A stretch of 37,750 bases of DNA from CAYOLL01 sp964404765 [NCBI: uncultured Gemmatimonadota bacterium] (GTDB taxonomy: Bacteria; 4572-55): the NCBI GenBank assembly GCA_964404765.1, contig CAYOLL010000050.1:1-37750 (forward strand), read 5' to 3'. The notes below the pieces were generated by a model. The model was not told the origin of the DNA and ran no database searches. It saw nothing but the letters and a program-made list of their open reading frames with translations. Shown here piece by piece: positions 25,451-34,728 of this stretch (its first letter is position 1; each line of letters starts with the position of its first letter). Made by a program: the position numbers and the translations under genes.

Positions 25451-28400
25451 ATGCGCTTAACAACAAAGTTAGCACTTGCAACGATCATGGCCTTTCTATG
25501 GGCCTCGCAGGCTTTTGCCGGCGCAGTCGATCAAGTGTGGATTGTCAACGAGCAGGATACAAAAATTGGCGTGGCCTGGACGGCAACGGAGTTCTATGCG
25601 CCAACGGTAGAGTTCCAAGAAGTTGGCGGGTCTCACAGCGGTAGTGTTTCATCGGATATGCCCGATGTCAGTTTGCCGTCTGTTTATTTAGTAACCGTTC
25701 CAAGTCTCAAATCTAAGACACACTATCAATTCTATATCCGTGTAAACGGTCAGAGAGTTAGTGGTCCATGGGACGGATGGACGACAGAAAATGCAATGGG
25801 GCCGTATGCGCCGCATACGATGTCCGGTTTTGTGAAAGAAGAGGTTACGCCCGGCGGAACGGTGCTTCAACCTGTGCAGCGTGTTTTAGTGGTTTTGAAA
25901 GCCAGGCGTAATGGGGAGGAGTCCCATGATTTGGCAGTTTTGACCAATTCTTTGGGCGGCTATTCCTTTGAAGGCATGCTGTTAAAGGACCAGCCCAATA
26001 ATCAGGATGATATGCCACCGGTTGCTTTTTACGACAAGAACGGTGATCGCTTGCCGGATGAAGGCACGTACACCTATCATGTAAAGGCGTGCGGGACGCA
26101 TAAGGGCAACGGCGAACTTTTGGATTATGTGCATACGTTAGGCACATTTACTTTCCCGAATATTATTGCCCAGGGTGACTTTACGCCGCCTGGAAACATT
26201 TCTAATTTGTCGGCATGTCCTGCGGTCATCGGTCAAAATATGATTAGCTTACACTGGACGAATCCGGCAGATGACCCGGCCGACCCGGATTATCAGGGTC
26301 CTGTTATTTTGCGCAAAATGGGTGCGCCAATGCGGATGGTATATACGGTTTCCGATCTAAAGGGAACAGGTCGTCTTACCATTGACGAGCAATACAAAAT
26401 TACGCGCAGGGAAAAGCTGACCGTAGGTCAGATGTTTGGCGACTCGATTCGTGTTGTGGCCGTGCCGGGCACGGGCGGTTTAACCAAAACCGACACGCAT
26501 TTTGACGACACCACGGTTACGGCCGGCACGATCTATTGGTATGTCGGCGTCTCGATAGACGAGATACCCAATTATGCGGATCCGACAACGCCTCAGGCGC
26601 AGTTACTGGATGTGACGGAAGAGATGATGGCCAACCCGTGGCCGGATTTGGATATTGCCAATGACGGCACGAACGGCGGTTTGTTGGAAGGCAATACGAT
26701 GCATCTGAAGGCCCGCATTAAAAAGGGTGAGAAAGTGACGGTGACCGGTGATTTTGTCTTTGTAAACCCGTATATCTCTCACCCCTACAACGTAGACGGT
26801 GGTGATGGCCCTGGAAATGAACACTTGATGAAGTTGCGTCGGGTGTACGGCACATTGAGCCGATACACCGGCCAAAAAGTTGAAGCAATGACCTCTTTTA
26901 CGGGTATGAACGATACCGGCTATGAATGGGTTAGCAACAAATTTATGAACGGTTTCGTCAATATTGAAATTCCGGATACAACGGTTGGCGGTACTTATGA
27001 GGGTTGGGTTAAGTTGCAAGCCGTTGGTAAATATTCTGAATGCGCGGGTGTTACTACCGCGGACTCATTTATGGTTGTATTAGAAATCACTGAGGCTGAA
27101 CAAAAAATTGATGTTTTGCCGAATACGCCTCCGGGTTTAGCTGTTGTGACCACGGATGATGCCGCATCAAACACCTTTGATTCCGCTTCAGGCCGTTTCA
27201 CGGTGCATAATAATGGCCGCTCCGATTTAACCGATATTCTTATCACTCGTGAAAATTTCCCGACGTCATGGATTTTTACTTTTAATCCGACCTTAATTCC
27301 GTCGTTGCTGTTTAATATGCAAACAACGGTAGACTTTCATATTGCCGTCCCGGATAATTTTAAAGCCGGCAGCTATACAGGTCAGGTGCGGGCCTCCGGT
27401 TCAAGCGGTACGCCGACCGATGCGACGAATCTAAAGGTTACTATTCCGGCGGAACCGGCTTTCACTATTGCGCCGACTTTGGCGGAATTCACCGCGGATG
27501 CCGGTAATTTGACCGGTGATTACGGTGATAATATTGTCGTGACCAATATCGGCAATATCAAGTTGAAGGATATTACCTTTACCAATCGCACCTTAAAGCG
27601 CACGGTAGGGAATGCAGAAATTACAGTGGATATTGCAACAATTGCGAGCCTGGACTACAATGCAAATCCATTAACACACCGTGTTTCGTTTAAGCCGACG
27701 GCAACAACCATTGGCGGTGATTATTGGGGTGTTGTGAAAGCCAATGCTGTAAGTGACGGCGATCCTGCAGTACCGTTAGAAGTCGTTTTTGATGTACATG
27801 TCAAGGTAATTAATGCCAACGAAGTCAACGGCATTCTTATTGATGAAGCATGTGCGGCCAATGATCTGACGGCCAACGGCGATCCGGGTGAGACTGTTGA
27901 GTTCGCTTTTTGCGTTAAGAATTTGAGTAATACCGATTTGAATGGTATTGACTTTTCGGCTGTATTTTCAGACGCACAGGCAGGCTTCCGGGCCGCGTTT
28001 ACACCAAGCCAATTGGACATTCCGTGGAAAGAAAGCCGGACGGTTAATGCTTTTGTGACCATCCCTGACGGTCAATCTATGGGTACTTATACCGGTAGTT
28101 TTTGCGCAACGGATGATGATGGCGCACCCAAGGATTGTGCGACATTTACCTTAAATGTGAATGCCCATTGCGATTGGATGTTGTTGAATCACCCGACATC
28201 CACAATATCCGTCAGACCGGGTCAGACACAACCCACAACGTTTGAGATTCATAACACCGGCAATGCGCCGATTACGGGTTTTGATGTGGAAGATGTCCAT
28301 TTGACGGACGATGACGGCAATCTTTTGACGGGCAATGTTCAATCCTTTACAGCGACGATTGTCGAAGGTAATTTTATTACGGTAACGATTGAGCTGGATG

Positions 28401-30940
28401 TGGATGCTGAGCAAATTGCCGGCATTTATACAGGCGAAGTGGTTGTTTCCCAAGGAAATTGTGGCGGCGTAAACGGCTCGGTGGGTGAGCTCAGCTTCCC
28501 GATTACGGTTGAAGTGTTGCCAATCGGTGGTTGGACAATCACCTTGAAGGACAATAAAGATGTCGTGATGTTTTTGGATATGGCTCCGGGCGCTATTCCG
28601 CAGGTCATGAAGGACCATGTGGTGATCACGAATACAAGCAACTGCGCGATAACGGATATTTCAGCCGATCCGATTTTGCTGACGTTGGGCAATTGTGCTA
28701 CGGTTTTAACGGCCAGCGTCGATATTGATGTCGCTGAGATCCCGGCGTTTAGCTCTATGACGTTTGACGCAATGATCGATAGCATTCCGCTTGGCGCTTG
28801 TGCCGGCACATATCGTGCCTCTGAAAACTTCTCCTTTACGGCGCAAGGCTGTATGCCATTAACTTATAGCGCTTTAGGCGCGCAGGTGACAATTACCAAG
28901 ACTTGCAATATTACGATTCCGACGGCTAAGTTGAGCTTTTCTCTGAATCATAACAGCTCCGATTTGGAGACTTTTACGGTTCGCAATAACAGCAATCAGC
29001 CGGTTGTTGTGAACATTCCCCCGGTAACGGGTTCTGTCGGTGTACAGTTCTCGTCAACACAGGAAACGATTCCGGTTGGCGGCAGCGCCGCGTTTGAAGT
29101 GACCGTGACAGCGCCGTTGGGTTTGCTGGCGGGTACGTATCCGTTTGCGATCCATGTGAATGCGACCGCCGGCTGCCACGCTACTCTGGACGCGGATGTG
29201 ACGGTCAGACCGTCTTTTGATATTGACGTTTGCGGCGACCTGCACAGCGTCACAATTGCACCGGGTGGTACGCAAAACACACCGGTTGTAACGGTTAATA
29301 ACCCAAATAGCCTGGCCACCAACTCGTGCGATACCAATGACGGCCCGGCTAATGCCCATTTAAGCAGCATTGCTGTGACGTGGACACCGTTAGTGATGGG
29401 TAATGGCACAGCGTTTAAAGGTGAGGTTACTGCCACCAAGCCAGCTTCCATTAACAGCGGCAATAATGGCCAGGTGACATTTACGGTCAAGGCCAATGCC
29501 AGTGAACTTGACGGCGTATATATGGCCGTTGTTACGGTCAGCGGTCAGGGCGCAAACGGCGTGACGGTTTCCGATGTTTTCAACTTAAGCGTAACAGTTG
29601 AATCCCGTCCGGCGATTGTGCTGGAAGGCAATGCGGACTTTGCCGGCGCGCCCGGTGACCGTGTCACCAAAACGTTGACGGTGCGCAACACCGGCAACGT
29701 CATGTTGACCGGGATTAATCTGGCGCATACTTTCCAACCGTCTTTTGATGTCAGCTTTGATCAGCCGGGTTTCTCATTGGCGCCATTGCAGACCAAACCG
29801 GTTATTGTTACGGTCGTGATCCCAATGCCGGAAGTTGCCTGCGCGGGTGATTATCCGGGCATTATCAATGTTTCGGCTTCAAATGTGACGGCGACCGCTT
29901 TTGTAAATTCCAAGATTACGGTCAATCCGATGTACGCTTTTACGTTGGGCTTGACTGAGGGCGGAGTGGTTTTTACCGGCACGATCGGTCAGGTTTTGCC
30001 CGTGCGTTCAGCGCTGATTAACAACACCGGAAATACCGCGTTGGGCACCTTTTCGGCGGTATTGAAGACGAAGCTGATGGGTAAAGTAACCAATGTTGAG
30101 TTCCCGTCCGCTAATGTAGCATTTGCATTCCCGACCAGTGTCGCTTGTCATGCATCCGGCAGTTTTACCGTGACGGTGACAGTGCCGGCCTTGCAAGATG
30201 CCGATACTTATGAAGGCAGCTTTGAAATCCGCGAGGCACACAATCCGACGCCGCGCGAGTTGAACGTTCGTATTGAAATCAAGAAGGAAGCGGCCATGAC
30301 GGCTGAATGGGCCGCGCATGAGGCAGTTGAGGATGGGATACGCTCTCATATTGGCGCGATGACCATCCGCAATACAGGCAATTCGGAACTGACCGATGTG
30401 GTGATGGAAATCGTTGGAGCCGGCTTCTGGCGTGAGTCGATGAGTGAAAGTGTCCCGTCGATTATGGCGTCCATGTTTACCTTTGAGCCGCGCACATTTT
30501 ATTTGGCTAAAGGCGCTACCAAAATGGTGGATGTTTATGTTGATGTGCCAAAGCTATTGTTGAATGGCATGTACGTGGGTCAAGTGAGCGCAACTGACGC
30601 TAATTCACGGGCTACGGCGAAGGACGACGTCGATTTTGAAGTGATGGATGGTCGTATGTATGCGGTCGGACCGAATCCGGTGCGTTTCCCGGATGACCAT
30701 GGCGCAATGTTCTATTTTGCCCCGGATGCGTCGGTGGACGGCGTTCGTATCTACAACATGGCTGGTGATTTAGTGCGCGATCTGCCTGTCGATGGACCAG
30801 CGACTGAGTGGAATTTGACGAATGATGAAGGCGAAGAAGTGGCCAGCGGCATGTACATCTGTTTGGTTATGGATGGCGGCGCTGTCGTGCATCAACTTAA
30901 GGTTATGGTTATTAAGAGCAACAACAGGAGTAGCAATTAA
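25451..30940 (+). CDS. Secreted multi-Ig-repeat protein with sorting-like C-terminus (1829 aa)
   Basis: A strong AAGGAGG lies 8 nt before the ATG. A signal peptide (TKLALATIMAFLWASQAFA) is probably cut after residue 23. Next come an FnIII-like domain (about 25-115), a carboxypeptidase-regulatory-like segment (about 120-235) and another FnIII-like region (about 245-395). Residues about 575-1730 contain about ten Ig-like repeats, each with a VxNTGNxxLTxI-type strand and an AGxYxG-type strand. This pattern is that of NEW3/CARDB-like extracellular beta-sandwich domains. The end (about 1735-1829: GPNPVRFPDDHG, VRIYNMAGDLVRDL, EVASGMYICLV) resembles a T9SS type A/FlgD-Ig sorting domain, though it has about 10 extra residues after the usual final strand. 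It likely works with the giant protein upstream, but it has its own sigma54 promoter. Confidence 0.9.
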   Translation: MRLTTKLALATIMAFLWASQAFAGAVDQVWIVNEQDTKIGVAWTATEFYAPTVEFQEVGGSHSGSVSSDMPDVSLPSVYLVTVPSLKSKTHYQFYIRVNGQRVSGPWDGWTTENAMGPYAPHTMSGFVKEEVTPGGTVLQPVQRVLVVLKARRNGEESHDLAVLTNSLGGYSFEGMLLKDQPNNQDDMPPVAFYDKNGDRLPDEGTYTYHVKACGTHKGNGELLDYVHTLGTFTFPNIIAQGDFTPPGNISNLSACPAVIGQNMISLHWTNPADDPADPDYQGPVILRKMGAPMRMVYTVSDLKGTGRLTIDEQYKITRREKLTVGQMFGDSIRVVAVPGTGGLTKTDTHFDDTTVTAGTIYWYVGVSIDEIPNYADPTTPQAQLLDVTEEMMANPWPDLDIANDGTNGGLLEGNTMHLKARIKKGEKVTVTGDFVFVNPYISHPYNVDGGDGPGNEHLMKLRRVYGTLSRYTGQKVEAMTSFTGMNDTGYEWVSNKFMNGFVNIEIPDTTVGGTYEGWVKLQAVGKYSECAGVTTADSFMVVLEITEAEQKIDVLPNTPPGLAVVTTDDAASNTFDSASGRFTVHNNGRSDLTDILITRENFPTSWIFTFNPTLIPSLLFNMQTTVDFHIAVPDNFKAGSYTGQVRASGSSGTPTDATNLKVTIPAEPAFTIAPTLAEFTADAGNLTGDYGDNIVVTNIGNIKLKDITFTNRTLKRTVGNAEITVDIATIASLDYNANPLTHRVSFKPTATTIGGDYWGVVKANAVSDGDPAVPLEVVFDVHVKVINANEVNGILIDEACAANDLTANGDPGETVEFAFCVKNLSNTDLNGIDFSAVFSDAQAGFRAAFTPSQLDIPWKESRTVNAFVTIPDGQSMGTYTGSFCATDDDGAPKDCATFTLNVNAHCDWMLLNHPTSTISVRPGQTQPTTFEIHNTGNAPITGFDVEDVHLTDDDGNLLTGNVQSFTATIVEGNFITVTIELDVDAEQIAGIYTGEVVVSQGNCGGVNGSVGELSFPITVEVLPIGGWTITLKDNKDVVMFLDMAPGAIPQVMKDHVVITNTSNCAITDISADPILLTLGNCATVLTASVDIDVAEIPAFSSMTFDAMIDSIPLGACAGTYRASENFSFTAQGCMPLTYSALGAQVTITKTCNITIPTAKLSFSLNHNSSDLETFTVRNNSNQPVVVNIPPVTGSVGVQFSSTQETIPVGGSAAFEVTVTAPLGLLAGTYPFAIHVNATAGCHATLDADVTVRPSFDIDVCGDLHSVTIAPGGTQNTPVVTVNNPNSLATNSCDTNDGPANAHLSSIAVTWTPLVMGNGTAFKGEVTATKPASINSGNNGQVTFTVKANASELDGVYMAVVTVSGQGANGVTVSDVFNLSVTVESRPAIVLEGNADFAGAPGDRVTKTLTVRNTGNVMLTGINLAHTFQPSFDVSFDQPGFSLAPLQTKPVIVTVVIPMPEVACAGDYPGIINVSASNVTATAFVNSKITVNPMYAFTLGLTEGGVVFTGTIGQVLPVRSALINNTGNTALGTFSAVLKTKLMGKVTNVEFPSANVAFAFPTSVACHASGSFTVTVTVPALQDADTYEGSFEIREAHNPTPRELNVRIEIKKEAAMTAEWAAHEAVEDGIRSHIGAMTIRNTGNSELTDVVMEIVGAGFWRESMSESVPSIMASMFTFEPRTFYLAKGATKMVDVYVDVPKLLLNGMYVGQVSATDANSRATAKDDVDFEVMDGRMYAVGPNPVRFPDDHGAMFYFAPDASVDGVRIYNMAGDLVRDLPVDGPATEWNLTNDEGEEVASGMYICLVMDGGAVVHQLKVMVIKSNNRSSN

Positions 30941-30957
30941 GCCGCTCATCAACAGGT

Positions 30958-30991
30958 GCGGGCTTCTTTCCGATTTCGGGAAGAAGCCCGC
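30958..30991 (+). terminator. Hairpin after the 1829-aa gene
   Basis: A 14-bp stem (30958-30971 with 30978-30991, one G-U) with loop GATTTC. No T-run follows (GCATAAATG), so it may stabilise mRNA or attenuate rather than stop transcription. I found no promoter of its own for the next gene, which suggests readthrough. Confidence 0.55.
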
Positions 30992-31051
30992 GCATAAATG
31001 TGAATCAAGGAATACATAATGATAATTTTGAATACTTTAAGGAGGACAAAG

Positions 31052-32692
31052 ATGGTATTCACATCCCGGCTAAAGACAATGTTGTACGTGACTGCGCTGT
31101 GCATGCCGGCGTTCTTGACTGAACCTGTTTTTGCTCAGGGGACACGTGCCGTTGATGTAGCCAAAATTACAATTAGCGCTCGTCAATCCGGCATGGGCGG
31201 CGCATTTGCCGGCATTGCCGATGATATTAACACCTTGGGTATTAACCCGGCAGGCTTGAGCTTGTTACAGCGTATGTCTCTGTCAGGCAGTTATAACGAT
31301 TGGATTGGTGGCTCCAGCTATGGTTTTGCCGCATTAGCTATTCCACGTAAGGTTGGTACTTTTGGCGTTGGCGTCAACTATTTTAATATGACTGAAGTTG
31401 AAGGCAGTGACCAGGCCGGTACACCAACCGGTGAAATGTATAGCGCGTACACCTTTCGGGCGATGTTAGGTTATGGCGCAATTTTGCATGAGCGCGTTCA
31501 GTTTGGAACGGCCTTATCGCTCACGCATACGAAATTGGGTTCGACCACACAAGGCTTTGGCGGACTTGATTTTGGCTTCCTCTTTCCAGTTATGAAGGAG
31601 CGGTTAACACTGGGTATCGCTGCGCGTAATGTGGCAGTTAGCGCTTTAAAAACTACGCCTGATACGGGTGATGATCTGCCCCCAACCTCGGTGACACTGG
31701 GCGCGGGTTTGTTTGTTCATGATTTTGAATCGGTTAAAATTAATGCCGGTCTGGACGGCTATATCCCGGTTGGCGATGGTGATACCAAAATCAATTTTGG
31801 TACTGAATTTATTATCAAAGATGTAGTGGCATTGCGTGCGGGCTATCGCGGCGGTTATGATGAGGAAAAAGTAACCCTCGGCGCTGGTATTCACTACAAA
31901 GATTTCTGGGTCGATTATTCTTATCATGATATGGATCTGTTGGATGAGGCGCATCGCTTTACAGTCACCATGGATTTCGGCGCGATGCAGCATGCCGAGA
32001 CCCGTTTTGGTGATGGTAAATCGGACAAGGATGCTGACGGTATCGAGGATTATCTAGACCGCTGCCCGACCGATCCGGAAGACAAAGACGGTTATGAAGA
32101 TTATGACGGCTGTCCCGAACCGGACAACGATCATGATGGCATCAAGGATACGGACGACAAATGCCCGCTCTTGCCGGAAACTTTCAATAACCATGAAGAT
32201 ACCGACGGCTGCCCGGATATTGGCGATTCCGGTATGTCCGAAGCGAAAATCAAGGAACTGTTGAAGGATATTTATGACAAGAACCAAGGTGGCACAATTA
32301 GCGGCAGCTACCTGCTGCAAGAGAAATATACCTACATTGTGCCGATCTACTTCGATACTGCCAGTGATAAATTACGCCCGGAAGCTTATAACTTGATTGA
32401 GCAAGTGGCTAGTTTAATTCTGGATTCTAAAGATGTTGAAGGGGTCATTGCTGTTGAAGGTTATACGGATAATCGTAAAGACCATGACTACAATCAGGAA
32501 TTAGCCGAACGCCGCGCTTTTGCAGTTAAAGACGCATTAGTGAAAAAGTATAGCGTTCCTGCCGATATTCTGATTCCAATTGGCATCGGCGAGTCACGTA
32601 ATGTGGCTCCGAATGACACGGAAGAAAATCGTCAACTGAATCGTCGCGTTGAATTCCGCGTTTTCCAGAAAAAAGCGATTGAAGGCAAGTAG
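31052..32692 (+). CDS. PorV/PorQ-like outer-membrane barrel fused to TSP3 repeats and OmpA domain
   Basis: The 546-residue protein starts at ATG 31052, chosen because AAGGAGG lies 6 nt upstream and a signal peptide begins there (cut likely after PVFA, residue 28); an ATG at 31019 is in frame but lacks these. Residues about 29-310 match PorV/PorQ (UPF0164) barrels: ARQSGMGGAFAGIADDINTL, then NPAGLSLLQ, then alternating beta strands. Residues about 327-391 are classic TSP3 loops (DKDADGIEDYLDRCPTDPED and similar). Residues about 427-543 are an OmpA peptidoglycan-binding domain (IYFDTASDKLRPEAYNLI, VEGYTDNRKDHDYNQ, LNRRVEFRVF). PorV carries T9SS cargo at the outer membrane in known systems. Here the barrel is tied to a wall anchor, so it may hold or receive the secreted proteins encoded just upstream. 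Confidence 0.9.
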   Translation: MVFTSRLKTMLYVTALCMPAFLTEPVFAQGTRAVDVAKITISARQSGMGGAFAGIADDINTLGINPAGLSLLQRMSLSGSYNDWIGGSSYGFAALAIPRKVGTFGVGVNYFNMTEVEGSDQAGTPTGEMYSAYTFRAMLGYGAILHERVQFGTALSLTHTKLGSTTQGFGGLDFGFLFPVMKERLTLGIAARNVAVSALKTTPDTGDDLPPTSVTLGAGLFVHDFESVKINAGLDGYIPVGDGDTKINFGTEFIIKDVVALRAGYRGGYDEEKVTLGAGIHYKDFWVDYSYHDMDLLDEAHRFTVTMDFGAMQHAETRFGDGKSDKDADGIEDYLDRCPTDPEDKDGYEDYDGCPEPDNDHDGIKDTDDKCPLLPETFNNHEDTDGCPDIGDSGMSEAKIKELLKDIYDKNQGGTISGSYLLQEKYTYIVPIYFDTASDKLRPEAYNLIEQVASLILDSKDVEGVIAVEGYTDNRKDHDYNQELAERRAFAVKDALVKKYSVPADILIPIGIGESRNVAPNDTEENRQLNRRVEFRVFQKKAIEGK

Positions 32693-32726
32693 TCGTCTTG
32701 AACTGAATTGTTTTCATAAGCGATCT

Positions 32727-32759
32727 AAACCTGACAGGTCTTGGTGACCTGTCAGGTTT
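32727..32759. terminator. Palindromic repeat/terminator after PorV-OmpA gene
   Basis: A perfect 14-bp stem, AAACCTGACAGGTC (32727-32740) with GACCTGTCAGGTTT (32746-32759), has the loop TTGGT. Its sequence is of the ACCTGACAGGT type that I recall as a recurrent bacterial intergenic palindrome. It lies 34 nt past the stop and probably ends or stabilises that transcript. Confidence 0.6.
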
Positions 32760-32810
32760 GAAATCTATTCTTTCCACTTATCTATGCTTGGATAGTGGTT
32801 TTTTTGCAAA

Positions 32811-32845
32811 AAAAGCGGATCTCACGAGGAGATTCGCTTTTTTAT
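32811..32845. terminator. Rho-independent terminator
   Basis: A 13-bp stem, AAAAGCGGATCTC (32811-32823) with GAGATTCGCTTTT (32829-32841, one G-U), is followed by more T. A weaker CCACTTATC/GATAGTGG hairpin with a T-run sits just upstream (about 32775-32806). Together they form a strong double stop. Confidence 0.8.
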
Positions 32846-32921
32846 TTCCATTATTTCAACCGGCGTCGTAGAATCGGACAATGAACTCTAATGTGAATCG
32901 GTATTTTGAACACGTTAGAAC

Positions 32922-32950
32922 TTGACAAATTTAAGAGCGTACTTTAGACT
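32922..32950 (+). promoter_or_regulatory. Sigma70-type promoter for the TSP3/OmpA-like gene
   Basis: TTGACA (32922-32927), 17 nt, TAGACT (32945-32950). The -35 is perfect and the -10 is 4 of 6. The leader would be about 215 nt and would contain the decayed miniature element copy C. Confidence 0.6.
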
Positions 32951-33018
32951 ATACAATACGCCGTGCGCTGTGCACTTAGGCGCCGGTCAAATATGGATTG
33001 GTTCCTATATCCATTGCC

Positions 33019-33127
33019 TATTTACTCAAAAAGAACGAGTAACCTTGCGAAACTTTTGTACAACTTTTTATAATTCTGTACCGAAGTTTTTGTATGGTTT
33101 GTGCTCCTACGCTTTTTGAGGAGAGAC
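33019..33127. mobile_element. MITE-like element, copy C (decayed)
   Basis: The left end TATTTACTCAAAAAG and right end CTTTTTGAGGAGAGAC are degenerate versions of the copy A termini, and GTAACCTTGCGAA is kept inside. The candidate target duplication is CCATTGCC (33011-33018) and CAATTGCC (33128-33135), 7 of 8 identical. At 109 bp and with more mismatches it looks older than copies A and B. It lies in the leader of the next gene. Confidence 0.7.
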
Positions 33128-33170
33128 CAATTGCCCATAATCGAGAAACCTCAAACAAAGGAAGGCTTGT

Positions 33171-34676
33171 ATGAAGACTCAACCGCTTTTAAATCACCGC
33201 AGCACGGTGTACGTTCTGACGCTATTTGTGCTGTTGCTTGCGACGCCAAATCTTTACGCCGGAAAGGACAACAGTAAGTCGAAGCGCACAGAGGATCGTG
33301 CCGCAGAGTTGGTGCTTAATATGGATCCGGACGGTGACGGTGTGGCCGGTAGCGCAGATCTATGCCCAAATACACCGGAAGACGCAGACCAGGTCAAGGA
33401 TGAAGACGGCTGCCCCGAAACAGACGGCGACAATGACGGGATTCTGGACCCGGAAGATGGCGCGCCGAATGACGCGGAAATCTTTAATAATATATTTGAT
33501 GCCGACGGGGTGCCTGATGGATCGAACATGATGGATACCGATCTGGATGGAATTCCTAACGTGTTTGATAAAGCTCCGGCTGACCCGGAAGACCATGATA
33601 ACTTTCAGGATTGGGATGGCGTCCCGGATTGGGATAATGACAATGACGGCATTTTAGACATTCATGACACAATGCCCAATATGCCCGGCGCAGCGAACCT
33701 TGGCGATCGCAAAGATATAAATCCCTACAATATCCCGCCAAATGAGCCGCAAAGCGATGCCGACCGCTTTCGCGCCGCCCAAAATCCGGCATATAATCCG
33801 CCGCCCGTCGGATATAGTCCGCCTGCAGTTGCCGCCCCAGCTCAGCAGGCCACCGAGCCCTACTCCTATAGTGGCGCTTCTGCTAATTATCGGCCCGGCA
33901 CGTACCCGGTTGACAAAGCGACGCCGACAACGCCGGACATTATCTATGCCGCGCCGCCTGCCGGAGACCCAAGCCTTTCCCTGCGCAAAGACTTGAATCC
34001 TTACAATATTCCAGCCAACGAGCCACAGACCGAGGCTGAACGCCTGCAACGCCCCACCGCCCCGGTTTATACCATGCCGCCAAAAGCGCCGGTTTATACC
34101 GCTCCGCCGACAGGCTGGAATCCGACGTATCCAACACCATCCGGCGCCCGTGGCGGAATTGCGGACCGGCTGCCGGGAATGACACCTGCACCGGCATCTA
34201 ACGAGCCGGCAACGATGATTGCGCCGCGCACAACGCCGGCTTATGGCTCGGCAAATCAAGCCGAAAACGATCTAACCATGCCGCCTCCCGCCGCTTCCCG
34301 TGCTGCCGCGCCAACACTCGTCCAAAGTGAAAGCACGCCCGGTGTCAATCTTCCTATGCTGACTTTTGCCAAAGAAAGCACGGAAATCAGCGACGAAATG
34401 CTGCGCCAGGTTAATCAAATTGCCCTGATTCTATCCAATTATCCGCGGCTCGTCATCGCCTTGAACGGATACTCCTTGCCCGACGAGCGTATGTTTACCC
34501 CCCAGGCCCACCTGGGCTTGCAGCGCGCCGAAGCCGTTAAGCGTCAACTAATCCTCGCCCACGGTATTTCATCCACCCGTATGAAAACCGTAGGCATCGA
34601 GCTGTCCGACACAGAAAAGACCGGCCAGGCTCAGGATCGTGGTGTCACGGCGCGGGTTGTTGGCGAACTACGCTGA
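33171..34676 (+). CDS. TSP3-repeat, proline-rich envelope protein with degenerate OmpA-like domain
   Basis: The 501-residue product has a signal peptide (VYVLTLFVLLLATPNLYA, cut near residue 30). Residues about 45-170 carry TSP3-like Ca2+ loops (DPDGDGVAGSADLCPNTPED, DGDNDGILDPED, DTDLDGIPNVFD, DNDNDGILDIHD). A Pro/Ala-rich linker (about 175-390) contains a duplicated motif, RKDINPYNIPPNEPQ (about 180) and RKDLNPYNIPANEPQ (about 272). The C-terminus (about 393-500) aligns with OmpA domains (LTFAKESTEISDEML, LGLQRAEAVKRQL). It has lost the usual GxTD and NRRVE signatures (GYSLPD and DRGVTARV instead), so wall binding is doubtful. The TSP3 motifs link it to the PorV-OmpA protein and the giant protein. 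Its TGA stop is the first unit of a heptanucleotide array. Confidence 0.87.
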   Translation: MKTQPLLNHRSTVYVLTLFVLLLATPNLYAGKDNSKSKRTEDRAAELVLNMDPDGDGVAGSADLCPNTPEDADQVKDEDGCPETDGDNDGILDPEDGAPNDAEIFNNIFDADGVPDGSNMMDTDLDGIPNVFDKAPADPEDHDNFQDWDGVPDWDNDNDGILDIHDTMPNMPGAANLGDRKDINPYNIPPNEPQSDADRFRAAQNPAYNPPPVGYSPPAVAAPAQQATEPYSYSGASANYRPGTYPVDKATPTTPDIIYAAPPAGDPSLSLRKDLNPYNIPANEPQTEAERLQRPTAPVYTMPPKAPVYTAPPTGWNPTYPTPSGARGGIADRLPGMTPAPASNEPATMIAPRTTPAYGSANQAENDLTMPPPAASRAAAPTLVQSESTPGVNLPMLTFAKESTEISDEMLRQVNQIALILSNYPRLVIALNGYSLPDERMFTPQAHLGLQRAEAVKRQLILAHGISSTRMKTVGIELSDTEKTGQAQDRGVTARVVGELR

Positions 34677-34728
34677 GCAATGAGCAATGAGCAATGAGCA
34701 ATGAGCAATGAGCAATGAGCAATGAGCA
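34674..34728. repeat. Heptanucleotide tandem array A (TGAGCAA x7)
   Basis: Seven perfect TGAGCAA units (34674-34722) are followed by a partial one. It begins at the stop codon of the upstream gene and includes the predicted start of the GlcD-type gene (34715). Array B nearby is in the opposite orientation. Confidence 0.95.

Noticed and set aside
28996-29496. Antisense frame of 166 codons in the Ig-repeat gene
   Set aside because: It is a shadow of the Thr/Val/Asn-rich sense frame, with no start signal or recognisable family.
31019-31051. Upstream ATG 31019 as the start of the PorV-OmpA gene
   Set aside because: It lacks a ribosome site and would put 11 residues before a normal signal peptide; AAGGAGG favours ATG 31052.
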